Below, piece after piece: positions 1-8,211 of a stretch of 64,000 nucleotides of DNA. Every line of letters starts with the position of its first letter. The stretch's first letter is position 1. The DNA is taken from contig NZ_CP132480.1 of the NCBI RefSeq assembly GCF_030770395.1, positions 5,286,858 to 5,350,857 on the forward strand, read 5' to 3'. The notes below the pieces were generated by a model. That model saw nothing but the letters and a program-made list of their open reading frames with translations, was not told the DNA's origin and searched no databases. The translations under genes and the position numbers were made by a program. The DNA comes from Telluria beijingensis. Lineage in GTDB: Bacteria > Pseudomonadota > Gammaproteobacteria > Burkholderiales > Burkholderiaceae_D.

Positions 1-29
1 GCTGCCTTCAACCACTCGGCCACGCTTCC
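1..29 (-). tRNA. tRNA-Ser, 5' part only (runs off the window)
   Basis: On the minus strand the first bases read as the acceptor strand and D-arm of a class II tRNA. The GTGGCCGAGTGGTTGAAGGC block is typical of tRNA-Ser. The 5' end is at base 29. The anticodon lies outside the window, so the isoacceptor cannot be read; the sequence resembles the TGA or GGA type. A promoter is visible just upstream. Confidence 0.8.
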
Positions 30-42
30 TTGAGGAACCGGC

Positions 43-71
43 ATTATACATAAATCATCTGGGCTGGTCAG
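43..71 (-). promoter_or_regulatory. Probable sigma-70 promoter of the tRNA-Ser gene
   Basis: On the minus strand a perfect -10 hexamer TATAAT (48-43) follows a -35-like CTGACC (71-66) with a 17-bp spacer. Transcription would start a few bases before the tRNA 5' end. Assigned by consensus and position only. Confidence 0.55.
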
Positions 72-107
72 GTTGTTCGCGTATTGCGGTGATGCATGCA
101 AGCTTGG

Positions 108-127
108 GTTCCCGCCTGCGCGGGAAC
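108..127. repeat. REP-like hairpin: GTTCCCGC, 4-nt loop, GCGGGAAC
   Basis: A perfect 8-bp inverted repeat with the 4-base loop CTGC, in the gap between the tRNA and the c-di-GMP gene. The same TTCCCGC-N4-GCGGGAA core recurs at 35082-35099, so it is likely a dispersed intergenic repeat. It could also help end transcription of the c-di-GMP operon. Confidence 0.55.
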
Positions 128-183
128 GACGTGCGAAGGCCGGCGGCAATGACAAGCGGCGACGGGCCGCACACGGCACTATC

Positions 184-2244
184 TCACCCAACCAACAACC
201 AATTATCCCTCAAACACCGCTCAAACTCATACGCCGGCAACGGCGCCGCATACAAATACCCCTGCACCTCATCGCACCCCGCCTCGCGCAGGAACTCCAG
301 CTGCTCGAGCGTCTCCACCCCTTCCGCGATCACGCGCAAACATAGCTGCCGCGCCATGCTGACAATGGTCCCCGCAATCGCGCAATCGCTCGCATCCCCC
401 GGAATCCCGGTCGTGAACGACCGATCGATCTTGAGCGTCTGGATCGGAAACCGCTTCAGATACGACAAGCTTGAATACCCGGTCCCGAAATCGTCCAGCG
501 ACAGCGACACCCCCAGCGCCGTGATCCGGTCCATGATGGCGGTGACGCGCTCGAAGTCGTGCATCAGCGTGCTCTCGGTGATCTCCAGCTCCAGCCACGA
601 CGGATCGAGCTGATAACGCCGCAAGGTATCGGCTACCCGCCCCGGCAACGACGGCGTGAACTCGCGCGCCGACACGTTCACCGCGAGCCTGAACGGCGCC
701 ACGCCCGAACGCTGCCAGATCGCCGCCTGCGCGCAGGCCTGCTCCAGCACCCACTCGCCGACCTGCACGATCAGCCCCGTGGTCTCGGCCAGCGGAATGA
801 ACTCGGACGGCGGCACGATGCCGCGCTGCGGATGCACCCAGCGCACCAGGGCTTCGGCGCCGACGATGCGCCCGCTCGCGATCTCGAACTTGGGCTGGTA
901 GTACAGAATCAGTTCGCCATTGCCCAGCGCGTGGCGCAGGCCCGACTCGATGCGCATGCGCTCCTGCATGCCCTTGTTCATGTCCTGGCTGTAGAAGGCG
1001 ACGCTGCGGTCCGGGTTGGCCTCGGCGCGCTTGGCGCGCTCCATCGCGATATCGGCCAGTCCCAATAATGTCTCGGCATCGTTGCCATCCTGCGGATAGA
1101 CGCTGATGCCGATGCTGGCGCCCACGCGCAGGTCGTGGCCGCCGATGTAGAACGGCGCATCGAGCGAGGCCTGCAGCTTCTGGGCCACCGTGGTCGCCTC
1201 GAAGTGCTGGCGGATATCCGACAGCCCCACCGCGTATTCGTCGCCCGACAGGCGCGCCACCACGTCCTCGTCGCGCAGCGCGTCCTTGAAGCGCTGGCCC
1301 ACCTGGCGCAGCAGCTCGTCGCCGATGCGGCGGCCCAGCGTGTCGTTGATGCGCTTGAAGCGGTTCAGGTCGACGAACATCACGCAGCCGCCAAGGTCGT
1401 TGCGCTGGGAGCCCATCAGGGCCTGGTCGACCAGGCGCGCGAACAGCGTGCGGTTCGGCAGGCCGGTCAGCTCGTCGTAATAGGCCAGGTGGTGCAGCTG
1501 TTCCTCGGCCTGCTTGCGTTCGGTGATGTCGGTCAGGTAGGCGATCAGGCCCGTCGGCCGGTCGGCCAGGTCGCGCAGCGGCGACAGCGACAGGCTGGCC
1601 CAGAACACCTCGCCCGATTTCTTCCGGCGCCGCACTTCCATCATGCGTCCGCCCTGCTCCGCGAACAGGTCGGGCTGCATGTCGGCGCCGCCGTCTTCTT
1701 CCTCGTCGGCGTACAGGAACAGGATGTTGCGGCCGATCGCTTCCAGCGCCGTGTAGCCGAACAGCTGCTCGGCCCCGCGGTTCCAGCTGGTGATGTAGCC
1801 CATCTGGTCCATCGTCAGCACCGATTCGTGGATCTGGTCGAGGATCTGCGACTGGTGCGCCAGCTGCGCCTCCATCTGCGCATACGCGTGCGTGGAGCGC
1901 TGCGCCAGCGCGTGCATCTGCATCAGGCTCGCCGTCAGGTGGGCCAGCGACAGCAGCTTGCGCTCGGTCTCGGCGCAATACCCGGCGCCGCCGCTGACCT
2001 CGTACCAGCCGAACTGCTCGATGCCCGCCGTCACCGCGTGGCGCAGGATGCGCGCGCCCGGCGGGTTCGGGTCGATCAGGCCGGCGCCCGGCACGAAGCG
2101 CCCCTCCGGACTGTCCGTCAGCAGCGCCGCCAGTCGGCCCAGTTCCTGGTGCAGCGCATCGCCGCGCAGGCGCAGGATGGCGTCGCAGACGGCGGTCGTG
2201 CCGCCGACGAAGTCGAAGGAATCCAGTTCGCGCAGGTCAGACAT
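184..2244 (-). CDS. PAS-GGDEF-EAL cyclic-di-GMP signalling protein
   Basis: A 686-residue cytoplasmic protein with no clear membrane segment. The N-terminal ~130 residues are unassigned. A PAS domain (about 135-240) is followed by GGDEF (about 250-415) and EAL (about 430-680). The cyclase signature reads SGDEY instead of GGDEF, with an RDED inhibitory-site motif five residues before it, so cyclase activity is doubtful. The EAL half looks intact (EALVRW, NVSAREF, LEITES, DDFGTGYSSL) and is probably an active c-di-GMP phosphodiesterase. The ATG at 2244 overlaps the stop of the upstream HDOD gene by 8 bp and begins MSDLRELD. A longer form from 2277 is possible but less likely. It forms a two-gene operon with the HDOD protein. 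Confidence 0.9.
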   Translation of the reverse strand: MSDLRELDSFDFVGGTTAVCDAILRLRGDALHQELGRLAALLTDSPEGRFVPGAGLIDPNPPGARILRHAVTAGIEQFGWYEVSGGAGYCAETERKLLSLAHLTASLMQMHALAQRSTHAYAQMEAQLAHQSQILDQIHESVLTMDQMGYITSWNRGAEQLFGYTALEAIGRNILFLYADEEEDGGADMQPDLFAEQGGRMMEVRRRKKSGEVFWASLSLSPLRDLADRPTGLIAYLTDITERKQAEEQLHHLAYYDELTGLPNRTLFARLVDQALMGSQRNDLGGCVMFVDLNRFKRINDTLGRRIGDELLRQVGQRFKDALRDEDVVARLSGDEYAVGLSDIRQHFEATTVAQKLQASLDAPFYIGGHDLRVGASIGISVYPQDGNDAETLLGLADIAMERAKRAEANPDRSVAFYSQDMNKGMQERMRIESGLRHALGNGELILYYQPKFEIASGRIVGAEALVRWVHPQRGIVPPSEFIPLAETTGLIVQVGEWVLEQACAQAAIWQRSGVAPFRLAVNVSAREFTPSLPGRVADTLRRYQLDPSWLELEITESTLMHDFERVTAIMDRITALGVSLSLDDFGTGYSSLSYLKRFPIQTLKIDRSFTTGIPGDASDCAIAGTIVSMARQLCLRVIAEGVETLEQLEFLREAGCDEVQGYLYAAPLPAYEFERCLRDNWLLVG

Positions 2245-3412
2245 TCCGGCCCACCTGGATCGCCCAGTGGTAGGCATGCAGCTGGCTGGCCCACCAGTCG
2301 GCCGGGCCGACGCCTGCCGCTGCCAACGCCGCTTCGTCCGGATGCGCTTCGGTCAGCCGCAGCCAGGCGCCCAGCTGGCCGCGGCGTCCGGTCAGGGCGC
2401 CGGCGACGTCGTCCGGCAGGTACAGGTCATCGGCGATCGCCGTCATCGGCATGTGCAGCAGGCGGTCGAGCAGCGAGAACACCCCGGTCATGAAGGCCAG
2501 GTCTTGCGCGTCGCGGTCGCCGCCCGCCTGGCGGCATAGGGCTTCGAGCTGCGCTGCGCGGCGCGCTGCCAGCGGCAGCAGCAGGTTCGGCAAGCCGTCC
2601 GGCTGCTGGCGCGCGTACAGCAGCAGTTGCAGCCAGCGCTGCAGCTGGCGTCGGCCCAGCACCGTGATCGCATGGGCGAAGCTCGTGATCTGGGTGTTCA
2701 CCGCGAAGGCGGCCGAGTTGACCAGCTTGAGCAGGTGATAAGCCAGGGTCGGATCCTGCTTGATCTGGTGTTCCAGCTCGCGCGATTCGGCATCGCGCGC
2801 CAGCAGGCCGAGCAAGGTCAGGATGCGGCGCCGCGAGCTGCCGTCGTCGTCGGCCGCCGGCGCCGCGTCGGGGTCCAGCGGATAGTCGCCGCCGAACCAG
2901 TCGAAGCCCGCGTTCTCGCAGGCCGAAAAGCGGCGCGCGTCGTCGACGCCGTGCGCCAGGTGCGGTCCGAACAGGGCCACCAGGCGGCCCGGCGCCAGCG
3001 CGGCGTCGCGCTGGGCGCGGCAGTCGCGCGCCACCGCGCGCAGCGCCGGCGGCGCCTTGGTGCCGTCAGGGATGTCGCCGTCGAGCCAGATCCGGTAGCC
3101 GTAGGCGTGCAGCTCGGCCAGCTGGCGCGCGGCGCCGCTGGCGTCCAGTGCGGCGGCCGCGATCACCAGGCCGACGCGATTGGCCGGCAGTTGCGCCAGC
3201 ACCGGCACCGTCAAGGCGGCCGGGCTGTCCAGGTGCAGCAGGCAGTCGAGCGGCGCGATCGCCGTCAGCAGCTCGGTCGCGCCGAACACGGCTTGCAGGC
3301 GATTCGGCAGGTCGGCGCCGGGCGCCAGTCGCACACTGAGCGCCACCCATTCGTTCTGCGCATTGGCGATCGGGTCGATTGCTACCAGCGGAAAGTGTCC
3401 CTGCTCGGCCAT
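2237..3412 (-). CDS. HDOD-domain protein with degenerate EAL-like N-terminus
   Basis: A 391-residue protein. The C-terminal half (about 195-390) matches the HDOD fold: the RRRILTLLGLLARDAE entry, then IKQDPTLAYHLLKLVNSAAF, then a conserved AITVLGRRQLQRWL block. The N-terminal half resembles the EAL-derived, non-catalytic part of YuxH-type proteins (COG3434) and shows no catalytic EAL or DDFG motif. Such proteins are usually adaptors or regulators in c-di-GMP circuits rather than enzymes. It is first in an operon with the PAS-GGDEF-EAL gene, whose start lies inside its stop region. An inverted repeat upstream may be regulatory. Confidence 0.8.
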   Translation of the reverse strand: MAEQGHFPLVAIDPIANAQNEWVALSVRLAPGADLPNRLQAVFGATELLTAIAPLDCLLHLDSPAALTVPVLAQLPANRVGLVIAAAALDASGAARQLAELHAYGYRIWLDGDIPDGTKAPPALRAVARDCRAQRDAALAPGRLVALFGPHLAHGVDDARRFSACENAGFDWFGGDYPLDPDAAPAADDDGSSRRRILTLLGLLARDAESRELEHQIKQDPTLAYHLLKLVNSAAFAVNTQITSFAHAITVLGRRQLQRWLQLLLYARQQPDGLPNLLLPLAARRAAQLEALCRQAGGDRDAQDLAFMTGVFSLLDRLLHMPMTAIADDLYLPDDVAGALTGRRGQLGAWLRLTEAHPDEAALAAAGVGPADWWASQLHAYHWAIQVGRNV

Positions 3413-3431
3413 AGAAGGTGGTTCTCAGTAA

Positions 3432-3459
3432 TATTCGGTCAATCTTATTGCACCGAATA
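3432..3459. promoter_or_regulatory. Inverted repeat TATTCGGT-N12-ACCGAATA upstream of the HDOD operon
   Basis: A perfect 8-bp inverted repeat with a 12-bp spacer lies 20-47 bp before the HDOD start codon, in the only AT-rich stretch between the two operons. Its position suits an operator. No regulator can be named from the sequence, and chance occurrence is possible. Confidence 0.35.
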
Positions 3460-3517
3460 CTATAAAGCAACAGCAATGTTTCCCGGTGGATATCCGGAGT
3501 TCACTCTTGGTTGCTTT

Positions 3518-4162
3518 CTAGTTACCGCCGGCGCGCTGCACCGCGAAGCGGATCAGCTCCGCCTGGCCTTCGATGCCGAGCTTGCGCTTGATGTTCAGGC
3601 GGTGGGTTTCGACCGTGCGCACCGACAGGTCGAGCTCGCGCGCGATCTGTTTATTGGACTGGCCGGAAGCGATATGCTTGAGCACCTCCTGCTCGCGCGC
3701 CGTCAGCTGGTCGCTCGGGGCCGCCGGATTGGCCAGCTGGCGCGCCAGCGCGGCGCTGTAGTAGATGCCGCCGCCCATCACGGTCTCGATGGCCAGCACG
3801 ATGTCCTTGCCCGGCGCGTCCTTCAGCACATAGCCGCGCGCGCCGGCCGCCATGGCCTGGCTCACATACTCCGGCTTGTCGTGCATCGACAGCATCAGCA
3901 CCGCGATCCCGGGATAGCGCGCGGTGAGTTCGAAGGTGGCTTCGATGCCGCTCCCGCCGCGCATGTTCACGTCCATCAGCACCAGGTCGGGATGGAATTC
4001 GCCGGCGCGCGCCAGCGCTTCCTCGCCCGAACCGGCTTCGGCCACCACCGTCAGGTGGGCCGCCGACTCGAGCCGCGCGCGCAAGCCGTCGCGCACCAGC
4101 GGATGGTCGTCCACCAGCAGGATCTTCACTTCTCTCGTTTCACGGTTCACGTCACCAATCAC
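3518..4162 (-). CDS. NarL/FixJ-family (LuxR-type) response regulator
   Basis: A 214-residue two-component regulator. The receiver domain has the acidic pair in LLVDDHP, the phospho-acceptor Asp in LVLMDVNM and the Lys in YVLKDA. The C-terminal LuxR-type helix-turn-helix starts at LTAREQEVLKHIASGQ and includes NKQIARELDLSVRTVETH. The start overlaps the end of the histidine kinase gene by 11 bp, so the two are coupled. A GTG at 4129 (VKILLVDD) is an alternative start. Its likely target is the divergent cstA operon, by analogy with BtsR/BtsT; this is inference. Confidence 0.93.
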   Translation of the reverse strand: MIGDVNRETREVKILLVDDHPLVRDGLRARLESAAHLTVVAEAGSGEEALARAGEFHPDLVLMDVNMRGGSGIEATFELTARYPGIAVLMLSMHDKPEYVSQAMAAGARGYVLKDAPGKDIVLAIETVMGGGIYYSAALARQLANPAAPSDQLTAREQEVLKHIASGQSNKQIARELDLSVRTVETHRLNIKRKLGIEGQAELIRFAVQRAGGN

Positions 4163-5525
4163 TGCGCTGCTCCTTCAAGTCGATGCTGGCCACCACCCGG
4201 GTGCCTGCGGAGGACGACTCGATCGCGAAACGTCCGCCGATCGCCTCCATGCGTTCCATCATATTCCTTAGTCCGATGCCGCGCTTCGGGTGCACGGCCA
4301 CCCCATCGGCGTCGAAGCCCACGCCATCGTCGGCGATGCTCAAGCTGACCAGGTCCCCCACCCGCTCCAGGGTCATGTCGATCTGGCGTGCCTGGGCGTG
4401 ACGCTCGACATTGGTCAGCGCCTCTTGTGCGATGCGGAACAACATCGTGCCCACGATTTCCGGCAGCGTGTCGACCGCGCCGGCCGCGCGGAAGCGCACC
4501 GGCGCGCCCGCGTGTTCGCCGAATTCGCTGGCCAGGTGGTCCAGCGCGGGCGCCAGGCCCATATCGTCGAGCAGCGTCGGCCGCAGGTCGTGCGAGATGC
4601 GGCGCACCTCGCCCAGCAGCGTTTTCACCTGCTCGACGGTGCGCTCCAGGCCCGCGCGGCCCTGCTCGCGGCGCGCGGCGTCGCCGTCGATGCGGATGAT
4701 GCCCGCCTCCAGCTGCAGCTTCACCGACACCAGCGCCTGGCTGATGCCGTCGTGCAGGTCGCGCGACAGGCGCGCCCGTTCTTCTTCCTGCGATTCCACC
4801 ACGCGCTGGGCCAGCGCCTTCAGCTTGGCGTCCGCCACACGGCCCTCGCTGATGTTCAGGGCCAGGCCGCCGCCGGCCACGCCCACCGCCGCCACCGTGG
4901 CCAGCACCGCCATCCACAGCAGCGTCTCTTCGATATTGCGCGACTGCTGGGCGTCCACCAATGCCAGCGCCGCCTCGACGTCGTCGAGGTAGATGCCGGT
5001 GCCCATCACCCAGTTCCAGTGCGCGATCGGCACCACGTAGCCCAGCTTGGGCGCCGGACGGTTGCTCGAGGGCTTGGCCCAGGTATAGCGCAGGAAGCCG
5101 CCGCCCTGGCTGGCCAGCCCGATCAGGCGCTGGATCGTCGGCGCGCCGGTCGAGTCGCGCCATTCCCACATATCGGTGCCCACGAGTTCCGGCTGGCGCG
5201 GGTGCATCAGGTTCTTGCCCCGGTCGTCGTAGACGAAGAAGTAGCCGTCGTCGCCATAGCTCAGGCTCGACAGGATGCGGATCGCCTCCTGCTGGACGGC
5301 CGCGCCGCTGTCGCCGGTGCGGGTCAGGTGGGCGATCGAGCGGGTCGCCAGTTCGACGTAGTGGCGCAGCTCGGCCTCCTTGCTCGCCAGGTAGGCGTGC
5401 TGGATCGTGGCGCGCTGCTCGGCCGCCAGGGTTACCCCCTGCTGGCGCACGTAGAGCCCGATCGCGCACAGCGCCACGACCAATGGCACGACGGCCAGCA
5501 CGATCACTTTTTGCCTCAGCCGCAT
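4152..5525 (-). CDS. Membrane histidine kinase with single Cache sensor domain (NarX/HisKA_3 type)
   Basis: A 457-residue sensor kinase. A first membrane helix (about 6-27) precedes a periplasmic single-Cache domain (about 30-190; GYFFVYDDRGKNLMHP and LVGTDMWEW are typical). A second helix (about 200-225) leads to a HisKA_3 dimerisation segment with the phospho-acceptor His in SRDLHDGISQAL. The ATPase has an N box (AQEALTNVERHA), G1 (ADDGVGFD) and G2 (GIGLRNMMERM). The ATG at 5525 has a good upstream GGAAGG. Cache domains of this type bind small carboxylates. Its position divergent from cstA suggests it senses pyruvate or a related acid. Confidence 0.93.
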   Translation of the reverse strand: MRLRQKVIVLAVVPLVVALCAIGLYVRQQGVTLAAEQRATIQHAYLASKEAELRHYVELATRSIAHLTRTGDSGAAVQQEAIRILSSLSYGDDGYFFVYDDRGKNLMHPRQPELVGTDMWEWRDSTGAPTIQRLIGLASQGGGFLRYTWAKPSSNRPAPKLGYVVPIAHWNWVMGTGIYLDDVEAALALVDAQQSRNIEETLLWMAVLATVAAVGVAGGGLALNISEGRVADAKLKALAQRVVESQEEERARLSRDLHDGISQALVSVKLQLEAGIIRIDGDAARREQGRAGLERTVEQVKTLLGEVRRISHDLRPTLLDDMGLAPALDHLASEFGEHAGAPVRFRAAGAVDTLPEIVGTMLFRIAQEALTNVERHAQARQIDMTLERVGDLVSLSIADDGVGFDADGVAVHPKRGIGLRNMMERMEAIGGRFAIESSSAGTRVVASIDLKEQRSDW

Positions 5526-5586
5526 ATGCCTTCCGCATGGTTCGATTCGAAGGCCTGCATTCTACGTCCGATGCCAGGGAGCGGCC

Positions 5587-5613
5587 TACGCAATACTACG
5601 TAGAGGCTGCGTA
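5587..5613. promoter_or_regulatory. Candidate response-regulator operator (nested palindromes) upstream of cstA
   Basis: Between the kinase gene and cstA, TACGCA (5587-5592) and TGCGTA (5608-5613) flank a perfect 8-bp palindrome CTACGTAG (5596-5603). TAC-type half-sites are typical of NarL/FixJ-family regulators. The site sits about 60 bp before the start point predicted from the neighbouring promoter, a normal place for an activator. Regulator assignment is inference. Confidence 0.45.
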
Positions 5614-5622
5614 ATCATGCGC

Positions 5623-5651
5623 TTGCGGTACTGACAATAGTGCAAGATACT
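5623..5651 (+). promoter_or_regulatory. Possible cstA promoter (TTGCGG-N17-GATACT)
   Basis: A -35-like TTGCGG and a -10-like GATACT are separated by 17 bp. Both are weak matches, as expected for an activator-dependent promoter next to the CTACGTAG site. The leader to the cstA ATG would be about 70 nt. Confidence 0.35.
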
Positions 5652-5726
5652 CAACGGCATGCTGCACAAAATGGCGCCGGCAGGTACTGGCGTAAGAAGC
5701 ATCAATCCACTTCGGAGGAGTCACCC

Positions 5727-7793
5727 ATGAAACGTATCTCGAGCATGCTCGGATGGATCGCCTTGTCCATCCTGGGCGCGTTTGCTCTCGGCTACATCGC
5801 GCTCAAGCGCGGTGAAACCATCAATGCCATCTGGATCGTCGCTGCCGCCGGCTGCGTCTACCTGATCGCCTACCGCTTCTATTCGCTGTACATCGCCACC
5901 AAGGTGATGGGCCTCGATCCCACGCGCCAGACCCCGGCCTACAAGTACAACGATGGCCTCGACTATGTTCCCACCAACAAGAACGTCCTGTTCGGCCACC
6001 ACTTCGCCGCGATCGCCGGCGCCGGTCCGCTGGTCGGGCCGGTGCTGGCGGCGCAGATGGGCTACCTGCCCGGCATGATGTGGATCCTGGCCGGCGTCGT
6101 GTTCGCCGGCGCGGTGCAGGATTTCATGGTGCTGTTCATGTCCACCCGCCGCGACGGCCGCTCGCTCGGTGACCTGATCAAGTCCGAGATGGGAGAGATC
6201 CCCGGCATGATCGCGCTGCTCGGCACCTTCATGATCATGGTGATCATCCTGGCGGTGCTGGCGCTGATCGTCGTGAAGGCCCTGACCGGTTCGCCGTGGG
6301 GCACCTTCACCGTGATGGCCACCGTGCCGATCGCGCTGTTCATGGGGATTTATTCGCGCTACGTGCGCGTCGGCCGCATCGGCGAGATCTCGGCCATCGG
6401 CTTCGTGCTGCTGATGCTGGCCATCATCGGCGGCCAGTGGGTCCACGATTCGCCGACCTGGGGCCCGATGTTCACCTTCACCGGCACCGAACTGACCTGG
6501 ATGCTGATCGGGTACGGTTTCGTCGCCGCCGTCATTCCCGTGTGGCTGCTGCTGGCGCCGCGCGATTACCTCTCCACTTTCCTCAAGATCGGCACCATCC
6601 TGGCGCTGGCGATCGGCATCATCGTGGTCGCCCCCGACCTGCAGATGCCGGCCGTGACCAAGTTCATCGACGGCACCGGCCCGGTGTGGTCGGGTAATGT
6701 GTTCCCCTTCCTGTTCATCACCATCGCCTGCGGCGCCGTGTCCGGCTTCCACGCGCTGATCTCGTCGGGCACCACGCCGAAGATGATCGAGAACGAATCG
6801 CACGCCCGCTTCATCGGCTACGGCGGCATGCTGATGGAATCCTTCGTCGCCATCATGGCCCTGATCGCCGCGTCGACCATCGACCCCGGCATCTACTTCG
6901 CCATGAATAGCCCGGCCGCGCTGCTCGGCACCACCGCCCAGTCGGCGGCGCAAGCCGTGTCGCAGATGGGCTTCGTGATCACGCCTGCCGAACTCGAACA
7001 GATGGCCAGGGACGTCGGCGAGCACACCATCATCTCGCGCGCCGGCGGCGCGCCGACCCTGGCGGTAGGCATGGCCCACATCCTGTCCAACGTCGTGGGC
7101 GGCCCGGCCATGATGGCCTTCTGGTACCACTTCGCGATCCTGTTCGAGGCGCTGTTCATCCTGACCGCCGTGGACGCGGGCACCCGCGCCGGCCGCTTCA
7201 TGCTGCAAGACCTGCTGGGCGCCTTCGCCCCGTCGCTGAAGAAAACCGACTCGCTGCCGGCCAACCTGCTGGCCACCGGCCTGTGCGTCGCGGCCTGGGG
7301 TTATTTCCTGTACCAGGGCGTGGTCGATCCGCTGGGCGGCATCAACACCCTGTGGCCGCTGTTCGGCATCGCCAACCAGATGCTGGCCGGTATCGCGCTG
7401 ATGCTGGGCACCTGCGTGCTGTTCAAGATGAAGCGCGCCAAGTACGCCTGGGTCACCGCCCTGCCGACCGTCTGGCTGCTGGCCTGCACGCTGACCGCCG
7501 GCTGGCAGAAGATCTTCCACAGCGATCCGCGCATCGGCTTCGTCGCCCACGCCAACAAATACCAGGCGGCGCACGACGCGGGCGAGATCCTGGCCCCGGC
7601 CAAGTCGATCCTCGACATGGAGCGCATCATCTTCAACGACTACGTCAACGCCAGCCTGGCTGGCTTCTTCATCTTCGTGGTGCTGGCGGTGCTGTTCTAC
7701 GGCATCCGCACGGTGATGGAGGCGCGCAAGGCGAATGGCCCGACCGCGAAGGAATCGCCCTACGTCGCCATGCCGGCGCCACAGGTGCAGTGA
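5727..7793 (+). CDS. cstA: CstA-family carbon-starvation/pyruvate transporter
   Basis: A 688-residue inner-membrane protein of the CstA family with many hydrophobic helices throughout. The N-terminal block ([20 protein letters not shown], then [20 protein letters not shown]) is highly characteristic. E. coli CstA and BtsT import pyruvate or peptides under nutrient limitation. The ATG at 5727 has a clear CGGAGGAG ribosome site, so upstream in-frame codons were not used. It overlaps ybdD by one base (TGATG), the usual partner arrangement. It is divergent from a Cache kinase/regulator operon that probably controls it. Confidence 0.96.
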   Translation: MKRISSMLGWIALSILGAFALGYIALKRGETINAIWIVAAAGCVYLIAYRFYSLYIATKVMGLDPTRQTPAYKYNDGLDYVPTNKNVLFGHHFAAIAGAGPLVGPVLAAQMGYLPGMMWILAGVVFAGAVQDFMVLFMSTRRDGRSLGDLIKSEMGEIPGMIALLGTFMIMVIILAVLALIVVKALTGSPWGTFTVMATVPIALFMGIYSRYVRVGRIGEISAIGFVLLMLAIIGGQWVHDSPTWGPMFTFTGTELTWMLIGYGFVAAVIPVWLLLAPRDYLSTFLKIGTILALAIGIIVVAPDLQMPAVTKFIDGTGPVWSGNVFPFLFITIACGAVSGFHALISSGTTPKMIENESHARFIGYGGMLMESFVAIMALIAASTIDPGIYFAMNSPAALLGTTAQSAAQAVSQMGFVITPAELEQMARDVGEHTIISRAGGAPTLAVGMAHILSNVVGGPAMMAFWYHFAILFEALFILTAVDAGTRAGRFMLQDLLGAFAPSLKKTDSLPANLLATGLCVAAWGYFLYQGVVDPLGGINTLWPLFGIANQMLAGIALMLGTCVLFKMKRAKYAWVTALPTVWLLACTLTAGWQKIFHSDPRIGFVAHANKYQAAHDAGEILAPAKSILDMERIIFNDYVNASLAGFFIFVVLAVLFYGIRTVMEARKANGPTAKESPYVAMPAPQVQ

Positions 7794-7987
7794 TGTTCGG
7801 CACCCTCAAACAGGCCGGCAACTACCTCGGGCAAAGCCTGCGGCTGATGGTCGGCCTGCCCGAGTACGATACCTACCTGGCGCATATGGAGCGTACCCAC
7901 CCGGACGAGCGTCCGATGACGTACGAGGAATTCTTCCGCGAGCGCCAGGAGGCGCGGTATGGGGGGAGCCGGGCGTCGTGCTGCTGA
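7793..7987 (+). CDS. ybdD: YbdD/YjiX small CstA-partner protein
   Basis: A 64-residue protein matching the YbdD/YjiX (DUF466) family over its whole length: [39 protein letters not shown] and [10 protein letters not shown], ending in a paired Cys. In E. coli the family sits downstream of cstA and btsT and is thought to assist transport; its biochemical role is unclear. It starts on the last base of the cstA stop, so translation is coupled. A strong terminator follows. Confidence 0.93.
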   Translation: MFGTLKQAGNYLGQSLRLMVGLPEYDTYLAHMERTHPDERPMTYEEFFRERQEARYGGSRASCC

Positions 7988-8010
7988 TGGCGGCATGACA
8001 GTTCGATAGG

Positions 8011-8040
8011 AAAGGGACGCCGCGGCGTCCCTTTCTTTTT
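8011..8040 (+). terminator. Rho-independent terminator of cstA-ybdD
   Basis: AAAGGGACGCC (8011-8021) pairs with GGCGTCCCTTT (8024-8034) and is followed by CTTTTT. It lies 23 bp after the ybdD stop. Confidence 0.85.
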
Positions 8041-8211
8041 GCGCCTGTCGATGCTAATTGCGACACGGAATTGTTCCCTTTGCCACATTTGCGGATTCGC
8101 AAAGCTCCCCCCTCCCCTAATGCGTATATTTTTTTCCTGCGGGATCTTGCCCGCTAGGAGGATCTGCACCGTTGCCGGATCCGCTGCGCTGTGCCGTTTG
8201 CGGGAACCGCG

